Part shown: one piece after another, positions 1-8,483 of the stretch
Position numbering within the stretch: position 1 is the stretch's first letter
How the letters are laid out: each line of letters begins with the position of its first letter
Assembly (NCBI GenBank): GCA_012719345.1
Contig: JAAYAN010000125.1
Span: 1 to 64,000 of the forward strand
DNA: 64,000 nt
Direction of reading: 5' to 3'
From: Ignavibacteria bacterium
GTDB taxonomy: Bacteria; Bacteroidota; Ignavibacteria; Ignavibacteriales; Melioribacteraceae
The notes under the pieces: model-generated
The model's input: only the letters and a program-made list of their open reading frames with translations
Database searches by the model: none
What the model was told of the DNA's origin: nothing
Position numbers and translations under genes: made by a program

Positions 1-1
1 G

Positions 2-244
2 AACTTCCCTAATCCTTTCAACCCTTCAACTGTAATAAATTATTCATTAGCTAAAGAAGCTTTTGTTAAACTTGCAGTTTACAATGCAATAGGTCAGGAA
101 GTTGTTACTTTGGTTAACGGCGTTCAGCCTGTAGGCGCTCACAAAGTTACATTTAACGCTTCATCTTTCAATAGCGGCGTTTACTTCTACCGTATAGAAA
201 CAGCAGATTTTACAGCTATGAGAAAGATGCTTCTTGTTAAGTAA
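2..244 (+). CDS. C-terminal end of a type IX secretion cargo protein (partial)
   Basis: Only the last 80 codons are in the window; the gene starts before base 1. The frame opens with NFPNPFNPST and ends with a VYFYRIE...MRKMLLVK tail. This is the type A sorting domain (Por secretion tail) that directs exported proteins through the type IX secretion system of Bacteroidota and Chlorobi relatives. The FPNPFNPST form is especially frequent in Ignavibacteria-like genomes. The cargo itself (enzyme, adhesin or repeat protein) cannot be told from this piece. A strong terminator follows 34 bases after the stop. Confidence 0.9.
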   Translation, partial: NFPNPFNPSTVINYSLAKEAFVKLAVYNAIGQEVVTLVNGVQPVGAHKVTFNASSFNSGVYFYRIETADFTAMRKMLLVK

Positions 245-277
245 TTTTTAGAGTAATTAGTAAATATATTTTTAGGC

Positions 278-315
278 AACTGTCCGTTTGAGTTTTCAGA
301 CGGGCAGTTTTTATT
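278..315 (+). terminator. Rho-independent terminator of the T9SS cargo gene
   Basis: A 12-13 bp stem, with two G-U pairs, is formed by ACTGTCCGTTTGA (279-291) and TCAGACGGGCAGT (296-308). A run of T follows directly. It lies 34 bases after the stop of the plus-strand gene, which is the expected place. Confidence 0.85.
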
Positions 316-353
316 TTAAATGGTTTTATTAAACATAGATTAATATATTAAAC

Positions 354-405
354 CTCCAATGTTTTTACTTGCCCCGATGTTTTGTTTATCGGGGAAACCT
401 TGGAG
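354..405. other. Nested inverted repeat in the convergent intergenic region
   Basis: CTCCAA (354-359) pairs with TTGGAG (400-405). Inside it, CCCCGAT (372-378) pairs with ATCGGGG (388-394), with a 9-base loop. The structure lies after the plus-strand terminator and before the end of the minus-strand PAP2-like gene. Neither side has a clear T run, so it may be a 3-prime-end or mRNA-protecting structure rather than a classical terminator. Confidence 0.5.
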
Positions 406-500
406 TTTTACAAAAAATATTTCCCTTATAAAAAAGCATCTATACAGGTTAAGATCTAAGAAGATTAATAATATTATTTGAGATTGTCTCTCAGGATTTC

Positions 501-1070
501 TTAAAAACAATAAAGTACAAAAAGAGTTATGCTGCCGCCCAAAAGCGTTCCTGCAATAATTTGGGAAATTGTATGGACACCTAATTTCCACCTTGCCCAT
601 CCCAATAAAATTAAAAATGGCAGAAAAACCAAAGCTTTTAACCCGGCTGTAAAATAAACGCAGGAAAACGGAATTGCCGCCCCGAGCATATGCGCGCTGA
701 TTTTCCAATAATAATTTATTATTATTATTAAAACTGAACAGACAGCCAAAACAATCCACATAAGTCCTATAATTTTATGTGAACCCGATATATACGAAAC
801 CGAAAAAGCCGAAAGGCAGAATATCACACCGATAATATAAGGAACGGTTCTTTCTTCCTTAACCGTGGCATCGTCGTTTACAATTTTTCCTTTTTTGCGC
901 ATAATAATAAACGTAATAACCGGCAAAAGAAATCCAAACAATACCGGATTAATTATATCAATTGTAAATGTATCTGTCTGTTTGTTATATATAACAGCCA
1001 GATAAATGAATACAGCAAGCGTAAGCACTGGAGGTACCATTATATATGAAATAACACGGGCTGCTTTCAT
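501..1070 (-). CDS. PAP2-like membrane phosphatase family protein
   Basis: This 189-residue integral membrane protein has about six hydrophobic segments. It carries a degenerate PAP2 signature: an EERTVPY segment near residue 74, KISAHMLG near 124-131 (second motif, with its His) and ARWKLGVHTISQ near 159-170 (third motif Arg and His). Family members dephosphorylate lipid phosphates such as phosphatidate or undecaprenyl pyrophosphate; the exact substrate cannot be told. The ATG at 1070 shares a base with the dusB stop (TGATG), so translation is probably coupled. The upstream TTG at 1073 is less likely to be the start. Confidence 0.75.
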   Translation of the reverse strand: MKAARVISYIMVPPVLTLAVFIYLAVIYNKQTDTFTIDIINPVLFGFLLPVITFIIMRKKGKIVNDDATVKEERTVPYIIGVIFCLSAFSVSYISGSHKIIGLMWIVLAVCSVLIIIINYYWKISAHMLGAAIPFSCVYFTAGLKALVFLPFLILLGWARWKLGVHTISQIIAGTLLGGSITLFVLYCF

Positions 1071-2068
1071 CAAGCAGTCCTTTCATTTTCGTTTTCCCGC
1101 ATTTTTAACTCTTCCAGATAATTAAAAAGTCTTTCTTCCACCTCGGAATAAGTAACAAGCTTCATCATTTCATTTCTTACGTGCGAAATATTATGCAAAC
1201 CTTTCAGATACGAAGTGTAATGTTTTCGGAATTCCAGCACTGCGCGCCTTTCTCCTTTTACCGGCACGGCGGATTTTATCTGCTCGAGCGCCGTAAATAT
1301 TTTATCCTGATACGTTACCACGGTTTTAATTTCACCCGTTTCAATTAGCTCTTTAGTCTCTTTAAATATCCATGGATGAGTAATTGCTCCGCGGGCAATC
1401 ATTACTGCATCGGCGCCAGTTTCGTCGAATGCCCGTTTTGCATCGTATGCTGTAAATATTCCTCCGTTAACGGCAACAGGTATTTTAACTATTTGTTTAA
1501 CTTTACCTATCCAACTCCAGTCCGGTTCTCCCGAATGTCCTTGGCAGCGAGTTCTTCCGTGGATTGTAAGCGCCTGAGCTCCGGCATCTTCAATTCTTTT
1601 TGCAATTTCTTCTATAAGAATGCTGTTGCTGTCCCACCCGATACGTGTTTTTACGGTTACAGGAATTTTAACCGATTTTACAATTTCCTCTACCATTTTT
1701 TGAAGATAAGGCGGATCTTTAAGAAGTCCGGCTCCCGCTCCCCTATTTGCAACTTTTTTAACCCAGCAGCCGGCATTTATATCAATTAAATCGGGATTTT
1801 CCTGCTCGGCAATTTTTGCCGCTTCAATCATCGAATTCAGATTTTCGCCATAAATTTGAATTCCCACGGGTCTTTCAAAATCCGATATTTCAAGTTTCTT
1901 TCTTGTTTTTTCATTCGACCTGATAAGTCCTTCGGCATTTACAAATTCGGTGTAAACAACATCCGCTCCCATTTTTTTGCAAAGCTGCCGGAAAGAAATA
2001 TCTGTAACATCTTCCATCGGCGCCAGAAGCAAAGCGTTTTTTATATTTATTTTTCCAACTTTAAACAT
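1070..2068 (-). CDS. dusB: tRNA-dihydrouridine synthase (DusB-type)
   Basis: At 332 residues this is the normal length for a bacterial Dus enzyme, an FMN-dependent reductase that makes dihydrouridine in the tRNA D-loop. Diagnostic stretches are LAPMEDVTD near the start, EFVNAEGL, DINAGCWVKKV with the catalytic Cys in the usual NxGC position, PVTVKTRIGWD, and IHGRTRCQGHSG for phosphate and FMN binding, followed by VNGGI and MIARGA. It is the middle gene of a probable three-gene minus-strand operon: MFS transporter, 8-base gap, dusB, 1-base overlap, PAP2-like protein. Confidence 0.95.
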   Translation of the reverse strand: MFKVGKINIKNALLLAPMEDVTDISFRQLCKKMGADVVYTEFVNAEGLIRSNEKTRKKLEISDFERPVGIQIYGENLNSMIEAAKIAEQENPDLIDINAGCWVKKVANRGAGAGLLKDPPYLQKMVEEIVKSVKIPVTVKTRIGWDSNSILIEEIAKRIEDAGAQALTIHGRTRCQGHSGEPDWSWIGKVKQIVKIPVAVNGGIFTAYDAKRAFDETGADAVMIARGAITHPWIFKETKELIETGEIKTVVTYQDKIFTALEQIKSAVPVKGERRAVLEFRKHYTSYLKGLHNISHVRNEMMKLVTYSEVEERLFNYLEELKMRENENERTA

Positions 2069-2076
2069 ATTTCTAC

Positions 2077-3261
2077 TTATTTATTAAAATGAACTGATTT
2101 AAATACATTAAAAGATAAAACCAGAGCAAGCAAAGTAAATGCAGCTCCTGTTAAAAATGGGAACTGATAGCCGAAATAATCGAAAGAAAATCCTCCCCAT
2201 ACAGGTCCAATAACTCTGCCCAACGAAGCAATAGACTGATTCAAGCCCAGCACTGCTCCCTGTTCAGCTTCCGGGGAATACTTCGAAATCATGCTCATAA
2301 TTATCGGCTGATTTATAGATGTTCCGATAGACATTATAAAAACTGCAGCCGATATTCCAATCAATCCGCCGCCGAAAGGAATAAGCGCAAGACCAATCAT
2401 AATAAATATCAAAGCAGCCAGTACAAGCTTTTTCTCCTCGAATATCCGCGTCAAATATTTTATTCCAAAACCTTGTATTATCACTCCTACAAGTCCCATA
2501 ATACCGAAAAGATACGAATTCTGCCGATCGGTAAAATTATGTACTTTCATTCCTAAAATTGCAAGGGTTCCGTGAATGTTTGCCACAGAAAACACTCCGA
2601 TAAAAAAAATAAGAACAAGTACAGCAATTATAAAATTATCCTTTTGAAGTTTTAATGCATATTTAATATCAAATATTTTATAACTGATTTTTTGTTTCAC
2701 ACTATCTTCAGGAAGAGATTCCGGCAATACAAAAAGTGCAAATATAAATGCAATAAACGAAAATCCCGCGCTTGCATAACCTGCAACTGAATAACCGTAT
2801 TCGGCAAGCAAACCGCCTATTACAGGTCCGAAAACAAACCCTAAACCGAAAGCCGATCCGATCATTCCCATTCCTTTTGCTCTTTCCTCTTTTGTAGTTA
2901 TATCGGCAATGTACGCCTGAGCAACACCAATATTACTTCCCCCAATTCCCGCAAGTGCCCTCGAAATAAAAAGCATTAAAAAATTGTGAGAAAAGCTGAA
3001 TAAAATGTAAGAACAACTTGTTATTAGCAATGTTGAAAGCAGTAAAGGTCTTCTGCCGATTTTATCGGATAATTTTCCAAAAAACGAATTAAGCAAAAAC
3101 TGAACAAACGAAAAAACGCCTACAATTATTCCTATTCCGGTATCCGATATTCCTAAATCTTTACTTGCAAAAGAAGGAAGTATCGGAACAAGAATTCCGA
3201 AACCCATCAGATCTATAAAAACTGTAAAAAAGATTACTGTAAGTCCGGCTTTATTTTTCAT
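2077..3261 (-). CDS. MFS efflux transporter, TetA/TCR-like
   Basis: This 394-residue protein has 12 predicted membrane segments. MFS motif A appears in the loop after the second helix as FFGKLSDKIGRRPLLL, and motif C-like glycines as GLGFVFGPVIGGLL. The overall pattern is that of the proton-driven drug/H+ antiporters related to TetA. Drug specificity cannot be read from sequence, so it should not be called a tetracycline resistance gene. It is probably the first gene of the operon with dusB 8 bases downstream. Confidence 0.85.
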   Translation of the reverse strand: MKNKAGLTVIFFTVFIDLMGFGILVPILPSFASKDLGISDTGIGIIVGVFSFVQFLLNSFFGKLSDKIGRRPLLLSTLLITSCSYILFSFSHNFLMLFISRALAGIGGSNIGVAQAYIADITTKEERAKGMGMIGSAFGLGFVFGPVIGGLLAEYGYSVAGYASAGFSFIAFIFALFVLPESLPEDSVKQKISYKIFDIKYALKLQKDNFIIAVLVLIFFIGVFSVANIHGTLAILGMKVHNFTDRQNSYLFGIMGLVGVIIQGFGIKYLTRIFEEKKLVLAALIFIMIGLALIPFGGGLIGISAAVFIMSIGTSINQPIIMSMISKYSPEAEQGAVLGLNQSIASLGRVIGPVWGGFSFDYFGYQFPFLTGAAFTLLALVLSFNVFKSVHFNK

Positions 3262-3325
3262 ACACAGAAATTAATTAAACGAAGGCTGTAAATTATTGAT
3301 TATTAAGGAAAATAGCTTGAATATT

Positions 3326-4459
3326 TTATTTAAGAGGCATAATTTTATCAGAATATTTTGTGATTATATAACGGGTATCATTAAAACTTTGTATCATTGC
3401 AGAAGAATCTTTTTTTGAAATATATTCCGGATAAAGTCCTCCCTTAAAATTCTGCGAAATTATTTTGTATTCACGCTTTTCACCTGTATTGCCTTTATAA
3501 ACCCAAACCGGCAGGTATTTTACATCCCCAAGCGAGAATTTTCTTGAAATATCCTGACGTGATATGCTGAAATTAAGTATTATGCCGCAATCGGAATATC
3601 TCCAGCGCTGATTTGAAATAAAATTACCTAGCGAATATGCTGTAAATCCGGTATCTATATTTGCGCTTGAATCTGAGTAAAAACGCACCGGCTGAATTAC
3701 GTGAGGATGACTTGCAATAATTATATCGGCTCCGGCTTTTAATGCAATTTCTTCTGTCTTCCGCTGGTAATTATTTTCAGTCCTCTGGTATTCGTTTCCA
3801 AAATGGAAATATACTATTATCAGTTCGGCCCCCATTTCTCTTATTTTTCTTATGTCATTTGTAATTTTAGCCGAATCGATAACATTTACTGTTGTTTTGC
3901 TTTTATTTGATTGTGCTCCTAGGTTTGTTCCGTAAGTATATGCGGGAAAACCTATTTTAACTCCTTTTACTTTTACAATTCTATAACTTTTCAAGGAATC
4001 GTTTTTTACGGTGTAACCTGTGGTAAGAAATCCATATTTTTCTGTCTCTTTTATAGTTGATTCGAGACCATAGCTGCCATAATCGTAAATGTGATTATTT
4101 GCAAGATAAAGCAGGTCGAAACCGCAGCTTTTTATTGCTTTTAGATATTCTTCGGGCGAGTTAAAGCAAGGATATCCTGAATAAGGTTTTTCGCTGTTTA
4201 CTACAGTTTCAAGATTCCCGACAGTAAAATCGGCTGATTGAAGTGTTTTCCTGACATATTCAAAAACAGGATTAAAATCATAACCGCTGTCAGTTTTTGC
4301 ATAATCCCTTTGGGGAGAATGCATCATAAGATCGCCTATAAAATTAAAAGTTATTTCTGTAACTGTAACCGGTTTTTCTTGCGGTGCTTTTTTTTCGGTA
4401 TGGCAAAAAGAAAAAAAGAAAGAGATTAGAATTGCTAAAGTGCTGATTATATATTTCAT
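3326..4459 (-). CDS. CapA-family metallophosphoesterase-like protein
   Basis: This 377-residue exported protein belongs to the CapA / poly-gamma-glutamate synthesis family, which has a calcineurin-like fold. Metal-site blocks are FIGDLMMHS, GNLETVV, LANNHIYDYG, YFHFGNEY, IIASHPHVIQP and YSLGNF. The N-terminus is a hydrophobic export signal ending in a Cys at residue 19 (FSFC), a poor lipobox, so lipid attachment is uncertain. The family is linked to surface polymers in some bacteria, but no pgs genes lie nearby and the substrate is unknown. It sits 64 bases upstream of the MFS gene on the same strand. Confidence 0.88.
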   Translation of the reverse strand: MKYIISTLAILISFFFSFCHTEKKAPQEKPVTVTEITFNFIGDLMMHSPQRDYAKTDSGYDFNPVFEYVRKTLQSADFTVGNLETVVNSEKPYSGYPCFNSPEEYLKAIKSCGFDLLYLANNHIYDYGSYGLESTIKETEKYGFLTTGYTVKNDSLKSYRIVKVKGVKIGFPAYTYGTNLGAQSNKSKTTVNVIDSAKITNDIRKIREMGAELIIVYFHFGNEYQRTENNYQRKTEEIALKAGADIIIASHPHVIQPVRFYSDSSANIDTGFTAYSLGNFISNQRWRYSDCGIILNFSISRQDISRKFSLGDVKYLPVWVYKGNTGEKREYKIISQNFKGGLYPEYISKKDSSAMIQSFNDTRYIITKYSDKIMPLK

Positions 4460-4518
4460 AAAAAAAGGTTACAATCGTTATTCAATTTACAAAAATAACG
4501 AAAGTAACCATGAAAACA

Positions 4519-4704
4519 TTAAGATTTTTTACTAGCCTTTTTTTCTTGAATCTCAACACGCATATCCTGGGCTAAAGCCTTTAATTCGCTTAAACTTTTT
4601 CTTAAACGTGTGCCGGCAGCCGATTGCCCTTTTTCGTAAAATTTCTGAACATCTGCTTCCATCGATTTTACAAAGTCGATAAGATTATTGTATTTTTCGC
4701 TCAT
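4519..4704 (-). CDS. Histone H1-like (Hc1 family) DNA-binding protein
   Basis: This is a 61-residue, Lys/Arg-rich, mostly helical protein with a central GTRLRKSLSELK segment and a KKASKKS tail. It matches the short Hc1-like proteins common in Bacteroidota, which are thought to bind DNA as nucleoid proteins. A good ribosome site (AGGAG) precedes the ATG. The gene lies between the FeS oxidoreductase (31 bases upstream) and the capA-like gene. The family assignment rests on composition and this core motif only. Confidence 0.8.
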   Translation of the reverse strand: MSEKYNNLIDFVKSMEADVQKFYEKGQSAAGTRLRKSLSELKALAQDMRVEIQEKKASKKS

Positions 4705-4735
4705 AACTACTCCTGTAATTTTATAGTATTATTAG

Positions 4736-6691
4736 TTATTTAGAATTTTCGAGAACAATTTCAGCAATATCTTTAACTTCCATTTTGTTCCCGTTTATTG
4801 TTTTAAAACCGTCATTCAGCATAGTCATACAAAACGGGCAGGCAGAAACAACTTCTTCGGCACCCGATTTTTCAATCTCTATTGCGCGGTTAATATTTAT
4901 TTTTTCACTGTTTTTTTCTTCAAGAAACATTCTTCCGCCGCCGGCTCCGCAACAGAATCCTTTTTCATAATTCCTTTTTTGTTCAATAAAATAATTCTTA
5001 TAAAGTAATTTAATAGGATTTCTTGGAAAATCATAAATATTATTGTATCTGCCAAGATAACAAGAGTCGTGATATGTTATTTTTTTTGTTTTTTCTTCTT
5101 CTTTTAATACAATTTTACCTGTTTCAATAAGCTCGTTTATAAATTCCGAATGGTGAAGCACCTTAAAATTTCCGCCAAATTGCGGGAAATCATTCTTCAG
5201 AGAATTAAAGCAGTGAGGACAAGCTGTTACAATATTTTTCACATTGTATTTCCGAATAGTCTGAATATTTTCGGTAATAAGCATCTGCGCAAGATATTCA
5301 TTTCCCAGCCGGCGTGCAGTATCTCCGTTACATTTTTCTTCATTCCCGAGAATCCTGAATTTTATTCCTGCTTTATATAATATTTCTGAAAAAGCAGCCG
5401 ACACTTTTTTTGCTCTTTCATCAAACGAACCTGCACATCCTACCCAAAAAAGCCATTCACAATCTGCGTCTTCGGCAAGGGTTTTAATTCCAAGCGGCTT
5501 TGCCCAGTCTGCTCTGCTGCTGTTGCTGAATCCCCATGGATTGTAAGAATTTTCAATGTTTCTGAATACTCCGTTCAATTCTGCGGGAAACCGCGATTCT
5601 GTAAGAACAGTATTTCTCCGGAGTTCATATATTGTATCGAGATGTTCAATTTCAACCGGACACTCGTAAACGCAAGCACCGCAGGATGTGCACGACCAAA
5701 TTTCTTCTTCCGATGCATAATTTCCGAGAAGTTTTTTATCGCTTCCCGTTTTGTATTTTTCTTCAGATCTCTTTCTTATATCAGTTATTATTTTCCGCGG
5801 TGAAAGAGGTTTGCCTGTCTGCGCGGCCGGACAAACTGAATCGCATCTTCCGCATTCGGTGCAGGCAAATCCGTTAAGAATTTGCTTCCACGAAAGTTCA
5901 TTTGTATCCGCTGCTCCATAACTTTCGGCATTTTCATCTTCCAGATTTATGGGATAAATCGAATATTTATTTTCCAATTTTGAAAAGAATACATTTGGAA
6001 TTGCAGTGATTATATGAAAGTGTTTTGAAAAAGGAAGATAATTAAGAAATACAAGGATAAGAATGTTATGAATCCACCAGCTTGTTTCTAAAATAATATT
6101 GCTGTAATTTATTGCACCGGCAGGTAAAATGGCCGAAAGTATTTTTGTTATTGGGATTAATTCATTTCCCGGAATGAAATGATTTCCAGCGGCTGACTGA
6201 ATATTCATCGTAACTACTATTCCCGCAATTAAAAACAGTATAATTAAAGCATCCTTATTTCCTGCTTTGCTTGTCTGAAGTCTTTTAATTCTAATTATGT
6301 ACCGCCTGGCAATTGCGACTGCAACTGCAAATAAGACCAAAACTGAAAACACCTGATTTACAGTGCTAAAAATATAAGAAATGTTTTCAGGAAGATTAAA
6401 AGAAAAATTTGAATAAAATCCATTTAAAAAAGATTCTGTTACCGGGAAAAGGAATATTATAAATCCCCAGAAAATTGCTAAATGAATAAATCCTGCAAAC
6501 GGCTGGCGTATTATTTTTATTTGCGCAAAACATAATACCGCAGTCTTTTTAATTCTTGCAGTTAAATTGTCCCATCGGTACTCGTCTTTACCCGTTTTTA
6601 TTATCTTAATTTTCTTTTGCAGATTAAAAAGAAATATCCCTGAGGATATAATAAAAACAGCAGTAAATATTATATTTTTTAATTCCATCAT
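4736..6691 (-). CDS. Membrane-anchored FeS oxidoreductase (heterodisulfide reductase D / FadF-like)
   Basis: The first ~240 of 651 residues are a membrane domain related to nitrate reductase gamma / HdrE, with several His that could bind haem (H70, H208, H224, H226). Two 4Fe-4S motifs follow: C277-C280-C283-C287 and C334-C337-C340-C344. Two CCG-type domains come last, the first with EKCNGD and CPHC, the second with HDSCY, GFCCGAGGGRMF and CPFC. Proteins built this way move electrons between soluble donors, for example electron-transfer flavoprotein, and the quinone pool. No etfAB or acyl-CoA dehydrogenase gene is adjacent, so the donor is unknown. It overlaps the upstream hydrolase gene by 4 bases. 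Confidence 0.88.
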   Translation of the reverse strand: MMELKNIIFTAVFIISSGIFLFNLQKKIKIIKTGKDEYRWDNLTARIKKTAVLCFAQIKIIRQPFAGFIHLAIFWGFIIFLFPVTESFLNGFYSNFSFNLPENISYIFSTVNQVFSVLVLFAVAVAIARRYIIRIKRLQTSKAGNKDALIILFLIAGIVVTMNIQSAAGNHFIPGNELIPITKILSAILPAGAINYSNIILETSWWIHNILILVFLNYLPFSKHFHIITAIPNVFFSKLENKYSIYPINLEDENAESYGAADTNELSWKQILNGFACTECGRCDSVCPAAQTGKPLSPRKIITDIRKRSEEKYKTGSDKKLLGNYASEEEIWSCTSCGACVYECPVEIEHLDTIYELRRNTVLTESRFPAELNGVFRNIENSYNPWGFSNSSRADWAKPLGIKTLAEDADCEWLFWVGCAGSFDERAKKVSAAFSEILYKAGIKFRILGNEEKCNGDTARRLGNEYLAQMLITENIQTIRKYNVKNIVTACPHCFNSLKNDFPQFGGNFKVLHHSEFINELIETGKIVLKEEEKTKKITYHDSCYLGRYNNIYDFPRNPIKLLYKNYFIEQKRNYEKGFCCGAGGGRMFLEEKNSEKININRAIEIEKSGAEEVVSACPFCMTMLNDGFKTINGNKMEVKDIAEIVLENSK

Positions 6692-7521
6692 CTAACTTTT
6701 AAATGCGTTTTCAAAAATGGGATGGTTAGTTCCAATAATTTTTCGAATGCCGGATTAGATTTTTCGAATGGATGATTTATATTGAAAGTATGACCGGCTT
6801 TTTCAATAATTTCCAGCTTAGTAAGATTTTTATCTGCCCAATTGTATAACTTTTCTGCTTCGGCAATTTTAACGGGAATATCTTCTTCGCCGTGTATTAT
6901 TAGATAAGGGATGTTTATATTCTGCACCGCTTTTTTTATATTCAATTTTACTGCGGAATTTTTTTCTATGTCCTCCAGGAATGAAAGATTCATTTCAAAA
7001 TCTTGCCCTGTACGAAGATTTGTTGTTTTTATAAAACCGTTTGTTCGCCATTCTTCTTTCTGTCGTTCAGAATATCGGTGAAAATTTGAAATTGCCGCCC
7101 AAGTAATTATGCACAAAGGTTTTACAACAGCTGATGCAAGCAAAGAAACAGCTCCGCCCCTGCTATGCCCGATTAGTGCAATACCTGAAGGAATAAATCC
7201 TTCAAAAAAACCGTTTTTAAGAATTTCGGATATTTCAATAATTTCATCAACTTCGCGGCTGTATGTGTTTGCTGCAAACTTCGCAAAATCCGTAAACTCG
7301 TTTGTGTTTTCACCAATTCCGTTATGCGAAAAATTAAAAGTTATAACAGTCAGTCCCGATTCCGATATTTTTCTTGCTGCAACAGGGAAAAATCCCCAGT
7401 CCTTAAAACCTTTAAAACCATGTGCTAAAATTACAGCAGGCTGTGTTCGGGTTAAATCGCCATAGACTGTAATTTTAATTTTATGTTTATCGGATGTGTA
7501 ATAAGAAAAATCTTTAGACAT
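6688..7521 (-). CDS. Alpha/beta hydrolase
   Basis: This is a serine hydrolase of the alpha/beta fold, similar to dienelactone-hydrolase-like and acyl-peptidase-like enzymes. The oxyanion region is ILAHGFKGFKDWG, the nucleophile elbow is GHSRGGA, the acid is in HGEEDIPV, and the catalytic His is in AGHTFNINHPF. An ATG at 7521 is preferred over a TTG at 7569, because the 16 residues between them are not conserved-looking and precede the first strand. Its end overlaps the FeS oxidoreductase start by 4 bases (ATGA). The substrate cannot be inferred. Confidence 0.87.
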   Translation of the reverse strand: MSKDFSYYTSDKHKIKITVYGDLTRTQPAVILAHGFKGFKDWGFFPVAARKISESGLTVITFNFSHNGIGENTNEFTDFAKFAANTYSREVDEIIEISEILKNGFFEGFIPSGIALIGHSRGGAVSLLASAVVKPLCIITWAAISNFHRYSERQKEEWRTNGFIKTTNLRTGQDFEMNLSFLEDIEKNSAVKLNIKKAVQNINIPYLIIHGEEDIPVKIAEAEKLYNWADKNLTKLEIIEKAGHTFNINHPFEKSNPAFEKLLELTIPFLKTHLKVR

Positions 7522-7655
7522 ACCGTCAAATATGGTTAAACAAGGCACTAATGTCAAGAAATTAGTCAAAAAGTTTTACATAATAACATTAAATTATTTA
7601 AATTATTTTATCATTTAAATAGTATTTCATAACTTATTGTTTATAATAAATATTT

Positions 7656-7684
7656 TTGTGCAAGAAATATTAAAAAGATAATAT
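7656..7684 (+). promoter_or_regulatory. Candidate sigma70-like promoter of the hisA-like operon
   Basis: TTGTGC (7656-7661), a 17-base spacer and TAATAT (7679-7684) give a plausible -35/-10 pair. They would leave a leader of about 30 bases before the ATG at 7722. An overlapping TATTTTTG (7651-7658) also fits the TAnnTTTG -7 element of Bacteroidota, so the choice is open. Confidence 0.35.
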
Positions 7685-7721
7685 ATTAGTTAAAATAAAC
7701 ACTAAAAAAAAATAGAAGATT

Positions 7722-8474
7722 ATGTCGGGACTATTAGTAATTCCATCTATCGATATACAAAACGGGAAAATTGTTCGTGTTGTTCAAGGAATTCCTGAAC
7801 TTGGAAGCTACAGCTACGGTGATGATCCGGTTGAAATGGCTATGATATGGCGCGCAGAAAATGCAAAATGCATTCATGTTGTTGATTTTAATGCATCTGC
7901 CGATAATTCGAAGACAAATTATGATATAATTGAGAAAATTTGTAACTCGGTTATAATTCCTGTTGAATACGGAGGCGGAATCAGGACTTTCCAGGATGCA
8001 AAAGATGCTTTCGATATGGGTGTTTTCAGAATTGTAGTCGGAACAATGGCATTCGAAAATCCCGATGATTTCAGAAAAATAATTGAAACTTTCGGAGCTT
8101 TACGCGTATCTGCCGCAATTGATGTGGTTTTCAATAAAGTTGTTGTGAAAGGAAGATCGCAATTAACCGGAATAACCGTTGAAAATTATGCTTTAAAATT
8201 AAAAGAACTCGGTGCCGAAAGATTTATTGTCACAGACGTGGGACGAAACGGAATGCTTACAGGACCGAATGTAGAACTTTCGAAAAAAGTAGCCGAAGCT
8301 ACCGGTGGTAAAGTAACCCTTTCCGGCGGTGTAGGCGGATATTCAGATTTGATGAAAGTTTATAATGCTGTAAAATTTGGGATTGACTCTGTAATTATTG
8401 GAAGAGCTTTATACGAAAACCGTTTCCCTTGTCAAAAAATTTGGCGTAAAGCAGAATTCGGTATATTCAATTAA
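7722..8474 (+). CDS. HisA-like (beta-alpha)8 isomerase, divergent paralog
   Basis: The 250-residue TIM barrel follows HisA (ProFAR isomerase) closely. The first catalytic Asp is kept (PSID11), the second is D134 in AAIDV, and the Thr equivalent is T171 in VTDVGRNGMLTGPN. Phosphate sites GGGIR (84-88) and SGGVGG are present. The usual Gly-Trp in the substrate loop (normally KGW or DGW) reads KGRSQ here. No other histidine gene is near; instead it heads an operon with a cNMP-binding and a universal stress protein. It may be the genome's working HisA or a paralog with another sugar-phosphate substrate. Confidence 0.85.
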   Translation: MSGLLVIPSIDIQNGKIVRVVQGIPELGSYSYGDDPVEMAMIWRAENAKCIHVVDFNASADNSKTNYDIIEKICNSVIIPVEYGGGIRTFQDAKDAFDMGVFRIVVGTMAFENPDDFRKIIETFGALRVSAAIDVVFNKVVVKGRSQLTGITVENYALKLKELGAERFIVTDVGRNGMLTGPNVELSKKVAEATGGKVTLSGGVGGYSDLMKVYNAVKFGIDSVIIGRALYENRFPCQKIWRKAEFGIFN

Positions 8475-8483
8475 GAGGATTTT

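Noticed and set aside
340-759. 139-codon minus-strand frame over the end of the PAP2-like gene
   Set aside because: It runs in another frame of a gene with clear membrane and PAP2 features, crosses the intergenic hairpin, and has a non-protein-like composition.
1376-1789. 137-codon plus-strand frame
   Set aside because: Antisense to dusB, Cys/Phe/Asn-rich, with no family resemblance.
2077-3261. Tetracycline resistance gene
   Set aside because: General TCR/MFS motifs do not fix the drug, and no regulator or mobile element is nearby.
4400-4459. Lipobox in the CapA-like protein
   Set aside because: The Cys at residue 19 is preceded by Phe (FSFC), a poor fit to the [LVI][AST][GAS]C rule, so lipid attachment is not claimed.
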